Source: Bacteroidetes bacterium HGW-Bacteroidetes-17
Lineage (GTDB): Bacteria; Bacteroidota; Bacteroidia; Bacteroidales; GCA-2711565
NCBI GenBank assembly: GCA_002840985.1
Contig: PHDM01000012.1
Location: 1 to 42,348 of the forward strand
Direction: 5' to 3'
DNA: 42,348 nt
Shown piece after piece: positions 8,620 to 16,274 of the stretch (its first letter is position 1; each line of letters starts with the position of its first letter). The position numbers and the translations under genes were made by a program. A model generated the notes under the pieces. It was not told the DNA's origin. It did not search any database and worked only from the letters and a program-made list of their open reading frames with translations.

Positions 8620-9951
8620 TTATGCTTTTTTTGGTGCTTTAGTGAACATGATTAAAAATGCGCCTGCTAAACAAGCAACTCCGGCAATGATGAAAGGAGT
8701 TAACCAAGCGGCTGGTGTAGTGGCACCGGCAGCGGCATCTTTAAAGAATCCTGCAATTTGTGGACCTGCAATTCCGGCAATACCATAGGCAAAAAATACC
8801 AATCCATAATTTCGTCCAACAGTTTTATTGCCAAAAAAGTCAGCGGTGGCTGCTGGGAACAAAGCAAAGTTGCCACCGAAGTTAAATCCAATAATGGCTG
8901 CTGCAATGTATAATCCCCAAATGGATGCACCCATTTTGTAAAGGAGCAACATAATAATTCCCTGAATTAGGCACATAAGAAATATGGAATTTTTTCTTCC
9001 AATTTTATCGGATGTTATGCCCCAGGCAATTCGTCCCAAACCATTCAAAATGGCATAAGTTGCCATGGCAGTGCCTGCAATTCCAATTGCCCATTGTTTA
9101 GTACTTAAAAAGTCAGGATTCGATATATCTAAGGATCCTAATTTGGTGAAGGTAAGCACATCTATGCCAAATAATTGAATACACGAAATAACCATTAATC
9201 CTGCAAGTGCAGAAAATACGAAGGTAGTGAACAGCATATAAAATTGTGGAGTTCTCAGCATTTCGGCAGAATCAAATTCTACTAGTCCTGTAGCTTTAGT
9301 ACTTGATATTTGGGGTGGTGTATATCCTTTAGGAAGCCAACCTTTGGGAGGATCTATCATAACTAAACTACCTAAAACTACCATTACGGCGAAAATAATT
9401 CCATAAAGTAAATAAACGCTTCTTAAACCATCTAAGCCTGCAATTTCCATATTGTTAAGCAATCCACCGCCCCATGAACCGGCCCATTTTACCCATATGG
9501 TGGCTCCAAAACCAAATCCGGCAACGGCTAAACCTGTTAGCATTCCTTTTTTGTCGGGGAACCATTTTACACCTACGGCAATTGGAACGACGTAAGCCAA
9601 TCCAATTCCTGCCCCGCCAATGATTCCTATAAAAATTAATTGGTTTATGAATGTATTTCCAAAAAATCCGGCCAGGATGTATCCAAGACCCAAAATCAAA
9701 CCACCGGCGATGGCCAATTTTTGTGGTCCTATCGAATTTAGTTTTCTACCGGCCCAAACCATAACAAGGGCAAATGTGAACAATCCGGCAGAGAAAATCC
9801 AGGCAGCTTCACCTGCTGAAAATTGATAAACACCGCCAGCGGCAGTTAGTTTAGGTGTAAAGACTGACCATGCATAGATGGCGCCTAAGGCTAATTGGAT
9901 CAGGATTGCTCCGACCACGACCAACCAACGGTTCATTACTTTTTTTTCCAT
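8620..9951 (-). CDS. OFA-family major facilitator transporter (oxalate/formate antiporter type)
   Basis: A 443-residue inner-membrane carrier with about 12 hydrophobic segments. The N-terminal WLVVVGAILIQLALGAIYAW and the glycine-rich GLGYILAGFFGN and GIIGGAGIGLAYVVPI segments are typical of the oxalate:formate antiporter subfamily of MFS. Mid-protein, ILNGLGRIAWGITSDKIGRKN is the second-half MFS loop motif. Its placement between two acetate-activating genes suggests a small monocarboxylate as substrate (acetate, formate, oxalate or similar), but substrate cannot be read from the sequence. No clear promoter was found in the 57 bases upstream. A strong terminator follows. Confidence 0.88.
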   Translation of the reverse strand: MEKKVMNRWLVVVGAILIQLALGAIYAWSVFTPKLTAAGGVYQFSAGEAAWIFSAGLFTFALVMVWAGRKLNSIGPQKLAIAGGLILGLGYILAGFFGNTFINQLIFIGIIGGAGIGLAYVVPIAVGVKWFPDKKGMLTGLAVAGFGFGATIWVKWAGSWGGGLLNNMEIAGLDGLRSVYLLYGIIFAVMVVLGSLVMIDPPKGWLPKGYTPPQISSTKATGLVEFDSAEMLRTPQFYMLFTTFVFSALAGLMVISCIQLFGIDVLTFTKLGSLDISNPDFLSTKQWAIGIAGTAMATYAILNGLGRIAWGITSDKIGRKNSIFLMCLIQGIIMLLLYKMGASIWGLYIAAAIIGFNFGGNFALFPAATADFFGNKTVGRNYGLVFFAYGIAGIAGPQIAGFFKDAAAGATTPAAWLTPFIIAGVACLAGAFLIMFTKAPKKA

Positions 9952-9990
9952 TTTATTTAGATTTTAATTAGGTTAATATTTAATTTTATT

Positions 9991-10420
9991 GTAGTAAGTA
10001 GTTAGTATTTAGTAGATAGAAGAAGCATTATTTGATTTTGTTTTTTGTGAATAAATCTCAAGCATTTTTCCAACCTCATTAGCTAATATTAATGAATTGT
10101 CAGAATCTATGAAACCTAAATCCTTACTCAGAATGAGAAAATATTTGACTTCTTCTAAAGATGATTGGGCAATATTATAAAACCTGAGCTTATCTTTTAA
10201 ACCTGGTCTTTTAAAACCCTCTGCAATATTTGCGGGTACTGAAATTACTGCTCTTCTTATTTGAGAAGTCAAACTAAAAAGTTCCTCTTTCGGAAACAGA
10301 TTTGATTCTTTATAAATTGCAAGAACCAATTGATGAGATTTTTGCCAAACCAGAATATCTTGAAATGATTTAGATGGTTTCATGCCAAATACTGACTACT
10401 AACTACTAACTACTAACTAC
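9991..10420. repeat. Inverted heptad-repeat arms bracketing the four-helix-bundle gene
   Basis: The left arm 9991-10020 begins GTAGTAAGTAGTTAGTA. The right arm 10390-10420 is, on the other strand, GTAGTTAGTAGTTAGTAG and onwards. The arms match at about 24 of 26 positions and have a 7-base period (CTAACTA). The left arm includes the gene's last codons and stop; the right arm starts seven bases beyond its start codon. The arrangement suggests a unit that moved together with its ends. Confidence 0.7.
10009..10383 (-). CDS. Four-helix-bundle protein (23S rRNA intervening-sequence/AvD-like family)
   Basis: A 124-residue all-helical protein with the family's hallmarks: FQDILVWQKSHQLVLAIY near the start, LTSQIRRAVISVPANIAEGFKR in the middle and FYNIAQSSLEEVKYFL later. 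The family includes proteins encoded within 23S rRNA intervening sequences and the accessory protein of diversity-generating retroelements; neither context is visible here. The molecular function is unknown. It sits between the OFA transporter and acs, inside a pair of inverted heptad repeats, so it is probably a later insertion unrelated to acetate metabolism. Confidence 0.85.
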   Translation of the reverse strand: MKPSKSFQDILVWQKSHQLVLAIYKESNLFPKEELFSLTSQIRRAVISVPANIAEGFKRPGLKDKLRFYNIAQSSLEEVKYFLILSKDLGFIDSDNSLILANEVGKMLEIYSQKTKSNNASSIY

Positions 10421-10437
10421 ATTTTCCCTCTATAAAA

Positions 10438-10478
10438 AAACAAGGCACTCCGGAAAAATTCCGAAATGCCTTTGTTTA
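10438..10478. terminator. Intrinsic terminator downstream of acs
   Basis: CAAGGCA (10441-10447) pairs with TGCCTTTG (10467-10474) with one bulge, and an inner TCCGGAA / TTCCGA pair extends the stem. An A run on the left gives a U run on the minus-strand transcript. It lies 18 bases after the acs stop. Confidence 0.75.
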
Positions 10479-10495
10479 TTTAGAAAAGAATTTCA

Positions 10496-12409
10496 TTATC
10501 GTTTTACGTCAACTTTTGCTCCATTGATGATGTCTTCGACAACACCAGGGTCAAGCAGGGTAGAAGTATCTCCAAGGTTTGAAGCATCTCCTTCACCAAT
10601 TTTGCGTAAAATCCTGCGCATGATTTTTCCTGATCTGGTTTTTGGTAATCCTGCAACCAATTGAATTACATCAGGTTTTGCTATAGGTCCAATAAATTTG
10701 GTAACTGTTGCCCTGATTTCAGCTTCAATGGTTAACAATTCAGCGTCTGTTAATTCTTCGCAGGTTACATAAGCATAAATACCTGATCCTTTAATTTCAT
10801 GAGGATATCCAACAACTGCCGATTCATTAACTTTTGGATGTTGGTTGATTGCATCTTCAACCTCGGCCGTACCAATTCGGTGACCGGATACGTTGATAAC
10901 ATCGTCAACACGACCCATAATTCTGTAATAACCTTCTTCGTCGCGTTTTGCTCCGTCACCGGTAAAATATAAACCTTTATAGGTTGAGAAATAAGTTTGA
11001 CGGCATCTGTCATGATCACCATAAGTAGAACGGATCATTCCGGGCCAAGGGAATTTTATACAAAGGTTACCTTCAACACTGTTTCCTTTAAGTTCATTTC
11101 CTTCCTGGTCGACCAAAATAGGCTGAACCCCCGGTAATGGCAGCGTTGCAAAAGATGGTTTTGTAGGCGTGATTCCTGAAAGCGGCGTAATCATAATTCC
11201 ACCGGTTTCGGTTTGCCACCAGGTGTCAACTATTGGGCATTTTCCACCACCCACAACATCGTGGTACCATCGCCAGGCTTCTTCGTTAATAGGTTCTCCA
11301 ACAGTTCCAAGTGTTTTTAGCGAACTGAGATCATGTTTAGTAACCCATTCGTTTCCTTGAGCAACCAATGATCGAATTGCGGTAGGTGCAGTATAGAATT
11401 GTGTTACTTTATATTTTTCAACAACTTCCCAGAAACGACCTGCATCCGGCCATGTTGGAACACCTTCGAACATGATAGATGTTGCACCAGTCAATAATGG
11501 TCCATAAACAATGTAGGAGTGACCGGTTACCCAGCCAATATCGGCAGTGCACCACCAAACATCACCATCGCTGTATTGGAATACATTTTTAAAAGTATAT
11601 TCGGCCCATGCCATATATCCGGCGATGGTATGCTGCACGCCTTTTGGTTTACCAGTTGATCCGGAAGTATATAGGATGAAAAGGGTATCTTCGGAATCCA
11701 TAACTTCTGCTTTGCAATCTGATGAAATACCTGCAATTGCATCATCCCACCATATGTCACGACCAGCTTTCATGGTAATTTCATCGCCGGTACGTTTGTA
11801 AACGATCACCTTTTCAACTGTCGGACAGTTTTCTAATGCTTCATCGACGATTGATTTTAGAGGAATACTTTTTGCCCCGCGATATGCACCATCAGAGGTA
11901 ACAACGATATTAGAGGTCCCGTCAATAATACGATCGGCTAATGCATTTGCAGAAAATCCTGCGAATACGATTGAATGAATAGCTCCAATTCTTGCGCAAG
12001 CCAGCATTGCAATGGCAAGTTCAGGAATCATTGGAAGGTACAAAGTGATACGATCGCCTTTTTTAGCTCCCTGTTCTTTTAATGCATTGGCAAATTGGTT
12101 TACTTTATCAAAAAGTTCATTGTATGTTAAAACAACTTTATCTTCTTTCGGATCGTTTGGTTCCCAAATGATAGCAGCCTGATCTTTTCTTGTAAATAGA
12201 TTTCTTTCGAAAATGTTTTCGGTAATATTTAATTTCCCATTAACGAACCATTTAACATTAGGTCCAATAAAATCCCACTCGAGAACCTTGTCCCACTTTT
12301 TGTGCCAATAGTAATCTTCTGCAATTTTTGCCCAAAATCCTTCTGGGTCCGCTACACTTTCCTTGTATGCCTGTAAATATTCACTTAAGGATGTAATTTT
12401 GTTTGTCAT
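10496..12409 (-). CDS. acs: Acetyl-CoA synthetase, AMP-forming
   Basis: Converts acetate + ATP + CoA to acetyl-CoA + AMP + PPi through acetyl-AMP. The 637-residue length is that of bacterial Acs. The ATP/AMP motif YTSGSTGKPKG is at residues 247-257, WWQTETGG is present, and YFTGDGAKRDEEGYY is the hinge region. The C-terminal LPKTRSGKIMRR carries Lys595, equivalent to the catalytic lysine that Pat-type enzymes acetylate and CobB-type sirtuins deacetylate in Salmonella. Candidates for both modifiers lie within 8 kb. Upstream is an 18-bp palindrome (12475-12492) closely matching the one before the ligase-GNAT gene. Downstream is a terminator. Confidence 0.97.
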   Translation of the reverse strand: MTNKITSLSEYLQAYKESVADPEGFWAKIAEDYYWHKKWDKVLEWDFIGPNVKWFVNGKLNITENIFERNLFTRKDQAAIIWEPNDPKEDKVVLTYNELFDKVNQFANALKEQGAKKGDRITLYLPMIPELAIAMLACARIGAIHSIVFAGFSANALADRIIDGTSNIVVTSDGAYRGAKSIPLKSIVDEALENCPTVEKVIVYKRTGDEITMKAGRDIWWDDAIAGISSDCKAEVMDSEDTLFILYTSGSTGKPKGVQHTIAGYMAWAEYTFKNVFQYSDGDVWWCTADIGWVTGHSYIVYGPLLTGATSIMFEGVPTWPDAGRFWEVVEKYKVTQFYTAPTAIRSLVAQGNEWVTKHDLSSLKTLGTVGEPINEEAWRWYHDVVGGGKCPIVDTWWQTETGGIMITPLSGITPTKPSFATLPLPGVQPILVDQEGNELKGNSVEGNLCIKFPWPGMIRSTYGDHDRCRQTYFSTYKGLYFTGDGAKRDEEGYYRIMGRVDDVINVSGHRIGTAEVEDAINQHPKVNESAVVGYPHEIKGSGIYAYVTCEELTDAELLTIEAEIRATVTKFIGPIAKPDVIQLVAGLPKTRSGKIMRRILRKIGEGDASNLGDTSTLLDPGVVEDIINGAKVDVKR

Positions 12410-12474
12410 AATGCAAGTTTGTTTAATTAAGTAATAATTATATATGTAATAGATTGGGTTTCATTAGTATACAA

Positions 12475-12492
12475 TTGTTAAAATATTAACAA
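12475..12492. promoter_or_regulatory. 18-bp inverted repeat, candidate operator for acs
   Basis: TTGTTAA-AATA-TTAACAA has perfect 7-base arms, extended to ATTG...CAAT by flanking bases. It is 66 bases upstream of the acs start and differs from the palindrome at 8422-8439 at only three central positions. Confidence 0.55.
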
Positions 12493-12749
12493 TACCCATA
12501 AAAAAAATTAGCATTTCGCTTCTTTCTTTTTTTAAAAAACCAAATATAGTATAATTTTTTTTAAATTTTAGCTATATTCACTCTAAATAGAACCTATTGT
12601 TAAGCCTGTTCAATTCTCCCTTAAATCGGCATATTTCAATGTTCGGTAAATATATGTAAAACAGGATGATACAAGGATGTTTTTAGCGCTGTCGAAATTA
12701 TTTAGAGTCATTATATTTTATAAATCGGGCAGAAATTTAACAACACAAA

Positions 12750-12783
12750 TTGCATTTTGATGTTCTAATTATACGTACTTTTG
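12750..12783 (+). promoter_or_regulatory. Candidate promoter of ackA
   Basis: TTG (12750-12752), 23 bases, then TACTTTTG (12776-12783) fits the Bacteroidota pattern at the long end of its spacing range. A second TTG at 12757-12759 gives 16 bases. The start site would lie near 12789, leaving a leader of about 100 bases. Confidence 0.45.
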
Positions 12784-12889
12784 CACCTCTCAATTTGGGA
12801 AGTGGTTTATGAGTGAGAATTGATTTATTTTACTCATTATAGGCTCAATTGTTAGATGTTAAACAGAATGTTTTTTTAAACTTTTAAGA

Positions 12890-14092
12890 ATGAAAATTTT
12901 AGTATTGAATTGTGGGAGTTCATCCATTAAATATCAATTATTTAATATTGAGAATGAAGAGTTGCTGGTAAAGGGGATCATTGAAAAAATTGGGTTGGAA
13001 AATTCAATCGTAAAGTATGAAAAAAGTGATGGAAGTAAGCTTAAACTTGAACTTAAAATCGCTAATCACCAAGCAGGAATCGAAAAGGTATTAGAACTAT
13101 TGACCAGTAAAGATAATGGAAGTTTGAAGAACATAAATGAAATTACAGCTATCGGGCATCGCGTTGTTCATGGTGGCGAAAAATTTAATTCAAGTGTTTT
13201 AATAACGGATGAGGTTATTCAGAAGATGGAAGAATGTATTGATTTAGCACCTTTGCATAATCCGCCTAATTTAACAGGTATTTATGCGATGAAGGCTTTA
13301 CTTCCCTCTGTACCTCAAGTGGGTGTTTTTGATACTGCTTTTCATCAATCAATGCCGGCCAAAGCTTATACTTATCCGATCCCTTACGAATTATATACTA
13401 AATATGGCATCCGTCGTTACGGTTTTCATGGAACAAGTCATCGTTATGTGTCGAAAAGAGCCTGTGAGTTCTTGAGAAGAGATTATGAAACGCAGAAGAT
13501 CATAACCTGTCATTTGGGCAATGGAGCTTCTATTGCCGCTGTTATGAACGGTAAATCGATCGATACCTCGATGGGTTTAACCCCAATTGAAGGATTAATG
13601 ATGGGCACACGGGTTGGTGATCTTGATCTTGGTGCTCTTTTTTACATCATGGATAAAGAAAAATTGGGTATTGCCGAAGCAAGCGATTTGGTAAATAAAA
13701 AAAGTGGAGTGCTTGGTGTTTCAGGTGTTTCTTCGGATATGAGAGAAGTTGAAGAAGCTCACGCCAAAGGAAATAAAAGAGCAGAACTTGCACTCGATAT
13801 GTATCATTATCGGGTTAAAAAATATATTGGAGCTTATGCTGCTGCAATGGCTGGCGTTGATATCATTGTTTTTACAGGGGGTATTGGTGAAAATGGAACC
13901 GAAACCAGAGCAGAAATATGTAAAGACTTTGAATTTCTGGGTTTAGAGTTTGACACCGTACTAAATCATGGAAAAAGAGGAGTGGAAATGGAAATTTCAG
14001 CGTTAAACTCAAAAGTAAAAGCTGTGGTGATCCCAACGGATGAAGAGTTGGTGATTGCCAGGGATACTTATGTTATCGTGGCTTCTTTATAA
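12890..14092 (+). CDS. ackA: Acetate kinase
   Basis: Interconverts acetate + ATP and acetyl phosphate + ADP, a member of the ASKHA fold. The N-terminal NCGSSSIKYQLF, HRVVHGGE, RYGFHGTSHRYVS and HLGNGAS motifs and the later FTGGIGENG are all intact. The 400-residue length is standard. The usual partner phosphotransacetylase (pta) is not adjacent on either side, so acetyl-CoA to acetate by the Pta-AckA route would need a pta elsewhere. It is transcribed away from acs across a 480-base control region. Confidence 0.97.
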   Translation: MKILVLNCGSSSIKYQLFNIENEELLVKGIIEKIGLENSIVKYEKSDGSKLKLELKIANHQAGIEKVLELLTSKDNGSLKNINEITAIGHRVVHGGEKFNSSVLITDEVIQKMEECIDLAPLHNPPNLTGIYAMKALLPSVPQVGVFDTAFHQSMPAKAYTYPIPYELYTKYGIRRYGFHGTSHRYVSKRACEFLRRDYETQKIITCHLGNGASIAAVMNGKSIDTSMGLTPIEGLMMGTRVGDLDLGALFYIMDKEKLGIAEASDLVNKKSGVLGVSGVSSDMREVEEAHAKGNKRAELALDMYHYRVKKYIGAYAAAMAGVDIIVFTGGIGENGTETRAEICKDFEFLGLEFDTVLNHGKRGVEMEISALNSKVKAVVIPTDEELVIARDTYVIVASL

Positions 14093-14107
14093 GAGCAGCT
14101 TTATTTT

Positions 14108-14797
14108 TTAATGATCCTTTAAAATATAACCTACCGATCGGATATTTTCGATGGAAATAAGTGGAGAGTGGTGAAGATACTTCCTGAGCCGGCTGATGAA
14201 AACGTTCATGCTACGTCCCAGAAAATAATCATCTTCTCCCCATAATTTTTCTAATATCGTGTGGATTTTTACCAGTTGATTTTTATGTTGAATGAGGTAG
14301 CGTAAAAGCTCGGCTTCTTTAAGGGTCAATATTTGATCTCCAAGTTCGTGTTTTAGGTTCAAATTATCAAAATCAAGCGTATAGCCTTCAATTTCAAAAA
14401 TTGAAGATGGTATTGTCTGCCCTGATCTTTTTAAAATATTTCTGATTCTTAAAACAAGTTCATCTGCTTCAAATGGCTTGGTAATATAATCATCTGCCCC
14501 TAACTTAAGACCGATCAGACGATCTTCTTTCATTAATTTTGCCGTCAGAAAAATAAATGGGACAGCGTTGTTGATCTTTTTAATTTCCTTTGATAAGGTA
14601 AACCCATCCATTTCTGGCATCATGACATCCAGAATGCATATATCAAAAGCCTCTCTGCCAAAATATTCAAGTCCTTTTTTTCCTTCGTCACAAAGCCTGA
14701 CAATAAACCCTTCAAGCTCTAAATATTGCTTCAATACATTTCCCAAATCACGATCGTCTTCTACCAATAAAACTTTTCTTTTATTCATTATGGTCAT
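14108..14797 (-). CDS. OmpR/PhoB-family response regulator
   Basis: DNA-binding output protein of a two-component system. The receiver domain spans residues 5-122 with the acidic pair in VEDDRD, phospho-acceptor Asp57 in ILDVMMPEMDGF, the conserved Thr in FLTAK and Lys in ITKPF. A winged-helix domain occupies about 132-228 and ends in the typical RSVGYIL. The start overlaps the stop of the sensor kinase by four bases (ATGA), so translation is coupled. Targets are unknown. The secreted HExxH protein transcribed divergently from the kinase is one candidate. Confidence 0.95.
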   Translation of the reverse strand: MTIMNKRKVLLVEDDRDLGNVLKQYLELEGFIVRLCDEGKKGLEYFGREAFDICILDVMMPEMDGFTLSKEIKKINNAVPFIFLTAKLMKEDRLIGLKLGADDYITKPFEADELVLRIRNILKRSGQTIPSSIFEIEGYTLDFDNLNLKHELGDQILTLKEAELLRYLIQHKNQLVKIHTILEKLWGEDDYFLGRSMNVFISRLRKYLHHSPLISIENIRSVGYILKDH

Positions 14798-16155
14798 GAG
14801 TAAGGTATTTCTATGATAAAAGTACTTCCTTCATCAGTTTTACTGATTAATTTTATTTGAGCATGATGTGCTTTTACAATCTGTTTTACGATATATAAAC
14901 CTAATCCCAAGCCTTTTACTCCATGGATATTACCATGTGCAACCCTGTAAAACTTATCAAAGATCAGAGTCTGGTCTTTGGCCGGAATTCCAATTCCGTT
15001 ATCCTGAATCTTTAAGATCAGTTTTTCAACTGTGTTTTTGGTTGAGATTTGAATTTTTACAGGTGGTTCATTATATTTAGTTGCATTATCCAAAAGGTTG
15101 AAAATTGCAGAGGTAAAATAAAAAACATCAAGTTTAATTAAATCATTTTGGGCATTAAAATGATGATTAATTTGAACATCGTTATCTTTGTGGGTAGTTA
15201 AAAAGTCAGTGGTAATTTCGGTCAATAATTTATGCAAAGAGGATACTTCCAGATTTAGATTTATTAATTCTGTGTCATTTAGTGAGGCTTCCATAACTTT
15301 TGAAACTGTTTTTTGAAGCCTCTTGTTTTGCCTGATGATTGTTAAGGCTAAATCATTTACCAGATCGGGGTTTTGTTTGATTTCTTCTTTTAAAAGATTT
15401 TGGCCTGCTACTCTGATTGTACTAATTGGGGTGTTCAACTCGTGGGTGATGTTGTTGATGAAATCATTTTTAATATCGGCAAGTTTTTTTTGTTTGATTA
15501 TAGTTAGGGTGGTATAAATAAAAAAACCGGAAATGATCAAAGTAACACAGGTGATTCCAATGATCAGCCATTTCATTTTGAAAATGAGATATTTCCATAA
15601 GTCGGGATAATCAATATAAAGCCTGAGTTCGTAATAATCTAATAATTTGATTCTTGAACCGTGGAAATAGAAGTTGGGATTATCCTTGAGCCTTTCTTTG
15701 TTCCCGAATAAAAGAATTTCATCGGGAATATGTTTATTGTTTTCCTGCACATATTCCCCTTTTATATGGCTATTTATATCAAGGTTCAAAATACTTATTG
15801 CAAAATCAATTTTCGTATTTATCCCTCTCTCCAACAAAGCTGATCCAATCAGTGTATCGATTTGACTTATAGATGAAAACGCATTTTTTAATGTTGTGGA
15901 CAGGATATTGTGGCCTGTATCTGATTGGAAGGGAGCATTAAGAACGGAGTCGAATTCACTCGTGGACTCATCCATGCTCACATTATTCATAGCCAGCTTA
16001 AAAAATTCGGAGGAAACGATTGGATTTGATGTGAATTTAAATTTATTGTACTCAAGTTTATAGGTGTTGTAAAGCAAATAAAAGGCAATGGCTCCAAAAA
16101 CAATGATGGAAACAATTAAAAGAATTAGAGAATTTCGAACCCGGTTTTTCTGCAT
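14794..16155 (-). CDS. Membrane sensor histidine kinase
   Basis: A 453-residue kinase with TM1 at about 8-28, an extracytoplasmic sensor region at about 30-190 with no recognisable fold, and TM2 at about 194-218. The HisKA domain follows with phospho-acceptor His238 in NNITHELNTPIS. The ATPase domain has the N box NLLDNATKYN, G1 DNGIGIP and G2 GLGLGLY. There is no clear HAMP domain. It is paired with the OmpR-family regulator by a four-base overlap. A good promoter sits so close that the mRNA appears leaderless. The signal sensed is unknown. Confidence 0.95.
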   Translation of the reverse strand: MQKNRVRNSLILLIVSIIVFGAIAFYLLYNTYKLEYNKFKFTSNPIVSSEFFKLAMNNVSMDESTSEFDSVLNAPFQSDTGHNILSTTLKNAFSSISQIDTLIGSALLERGINTKIDFAISILNLDINSHIKGEYVQENNKHIPDEILLFGNKERLKDNPNFYFHGSRIKLLDYYELRLYIDYPDLWKYLIFKMKWLIIGITCVTLIISGFFIYTTLTIIKQKKLADIKNDFINNITHELNTPISTIRVAGQNLLKEEIKQNPDLVNDLALTIIRQNKRLQKTVSKVMEASLNDTELINLNLEVSSLHKLLTEITTDFLTTHKDNDVQINHHFNAQNDLIKLDVFYFTSAIFNLLDNATKYNEPPVKIQISTKNTVEKLILKIQDNGIGIPAKDQTLIFDKFYRVAHGNIHGVKGLGLGLYIVKQIVKAHHAQIKLISKTDEGSTFIIEIPYS

Positions 16156-16160
16156 GAATA

Positions 16161-16192
16161 CAAAAATAAACTAATTTTAAATGTAGGCTCAA
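16161..16192 (-). promoter_or_regulatory. Promoter of the two-component operon, apparently leaderless
   Basis: Minus strand: TTG (16192-16190), 21 bases, TATTTTTG (16168-16161), then only five bases (TATTC) to the kinase ATG. Transcription should begin at or next to the start codon. Confidence 0.6.
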
Positions 16193-16242
16193 GCTTAACT
16201 CTTCATTAACACTCCATTAACTCTTCGTGATAATTTTCAATA

Positions 16243-16250
16243 TATTTTTG
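16243..16250 (+). promoter_or_regulatory. -7 element before the HExxH protein gene
   Basis: TATTTTTG matches TAnnTTTG. It ends 24 bases before the ATG at 16275 and lies downstream of the alternative ATG at 16227, which argues for the later start. No clear TTG is placed 17-23 bases upstream. Confidence 0.45.
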
Positions 16251-16274
16251 GTGAATAATCTTAAACCCCAAACT

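Larger units (their letters stand above)
12410..12889. promoter_or_regulatory. Divergent regulatory region between acs and ackA
   Basis: This 480-base gap contains no credible gene. It holds the palindrome at 12475-12492, a minus-strand TATATTTG (12548-12541) that could serve acs with a leader of about 130 bases, an isolated TTGTTAA half-site at 12597-12603, and a better promoter for ackA at 12750-12783. The rest is AT-rich without clear structure. Confidence 0.5.

Noticed and set aside
16227..16274. 16-residue extension of the HExxH protein
   Set aside because: A -7 element lies inside it, and the signal peptide begins at the later ATG.
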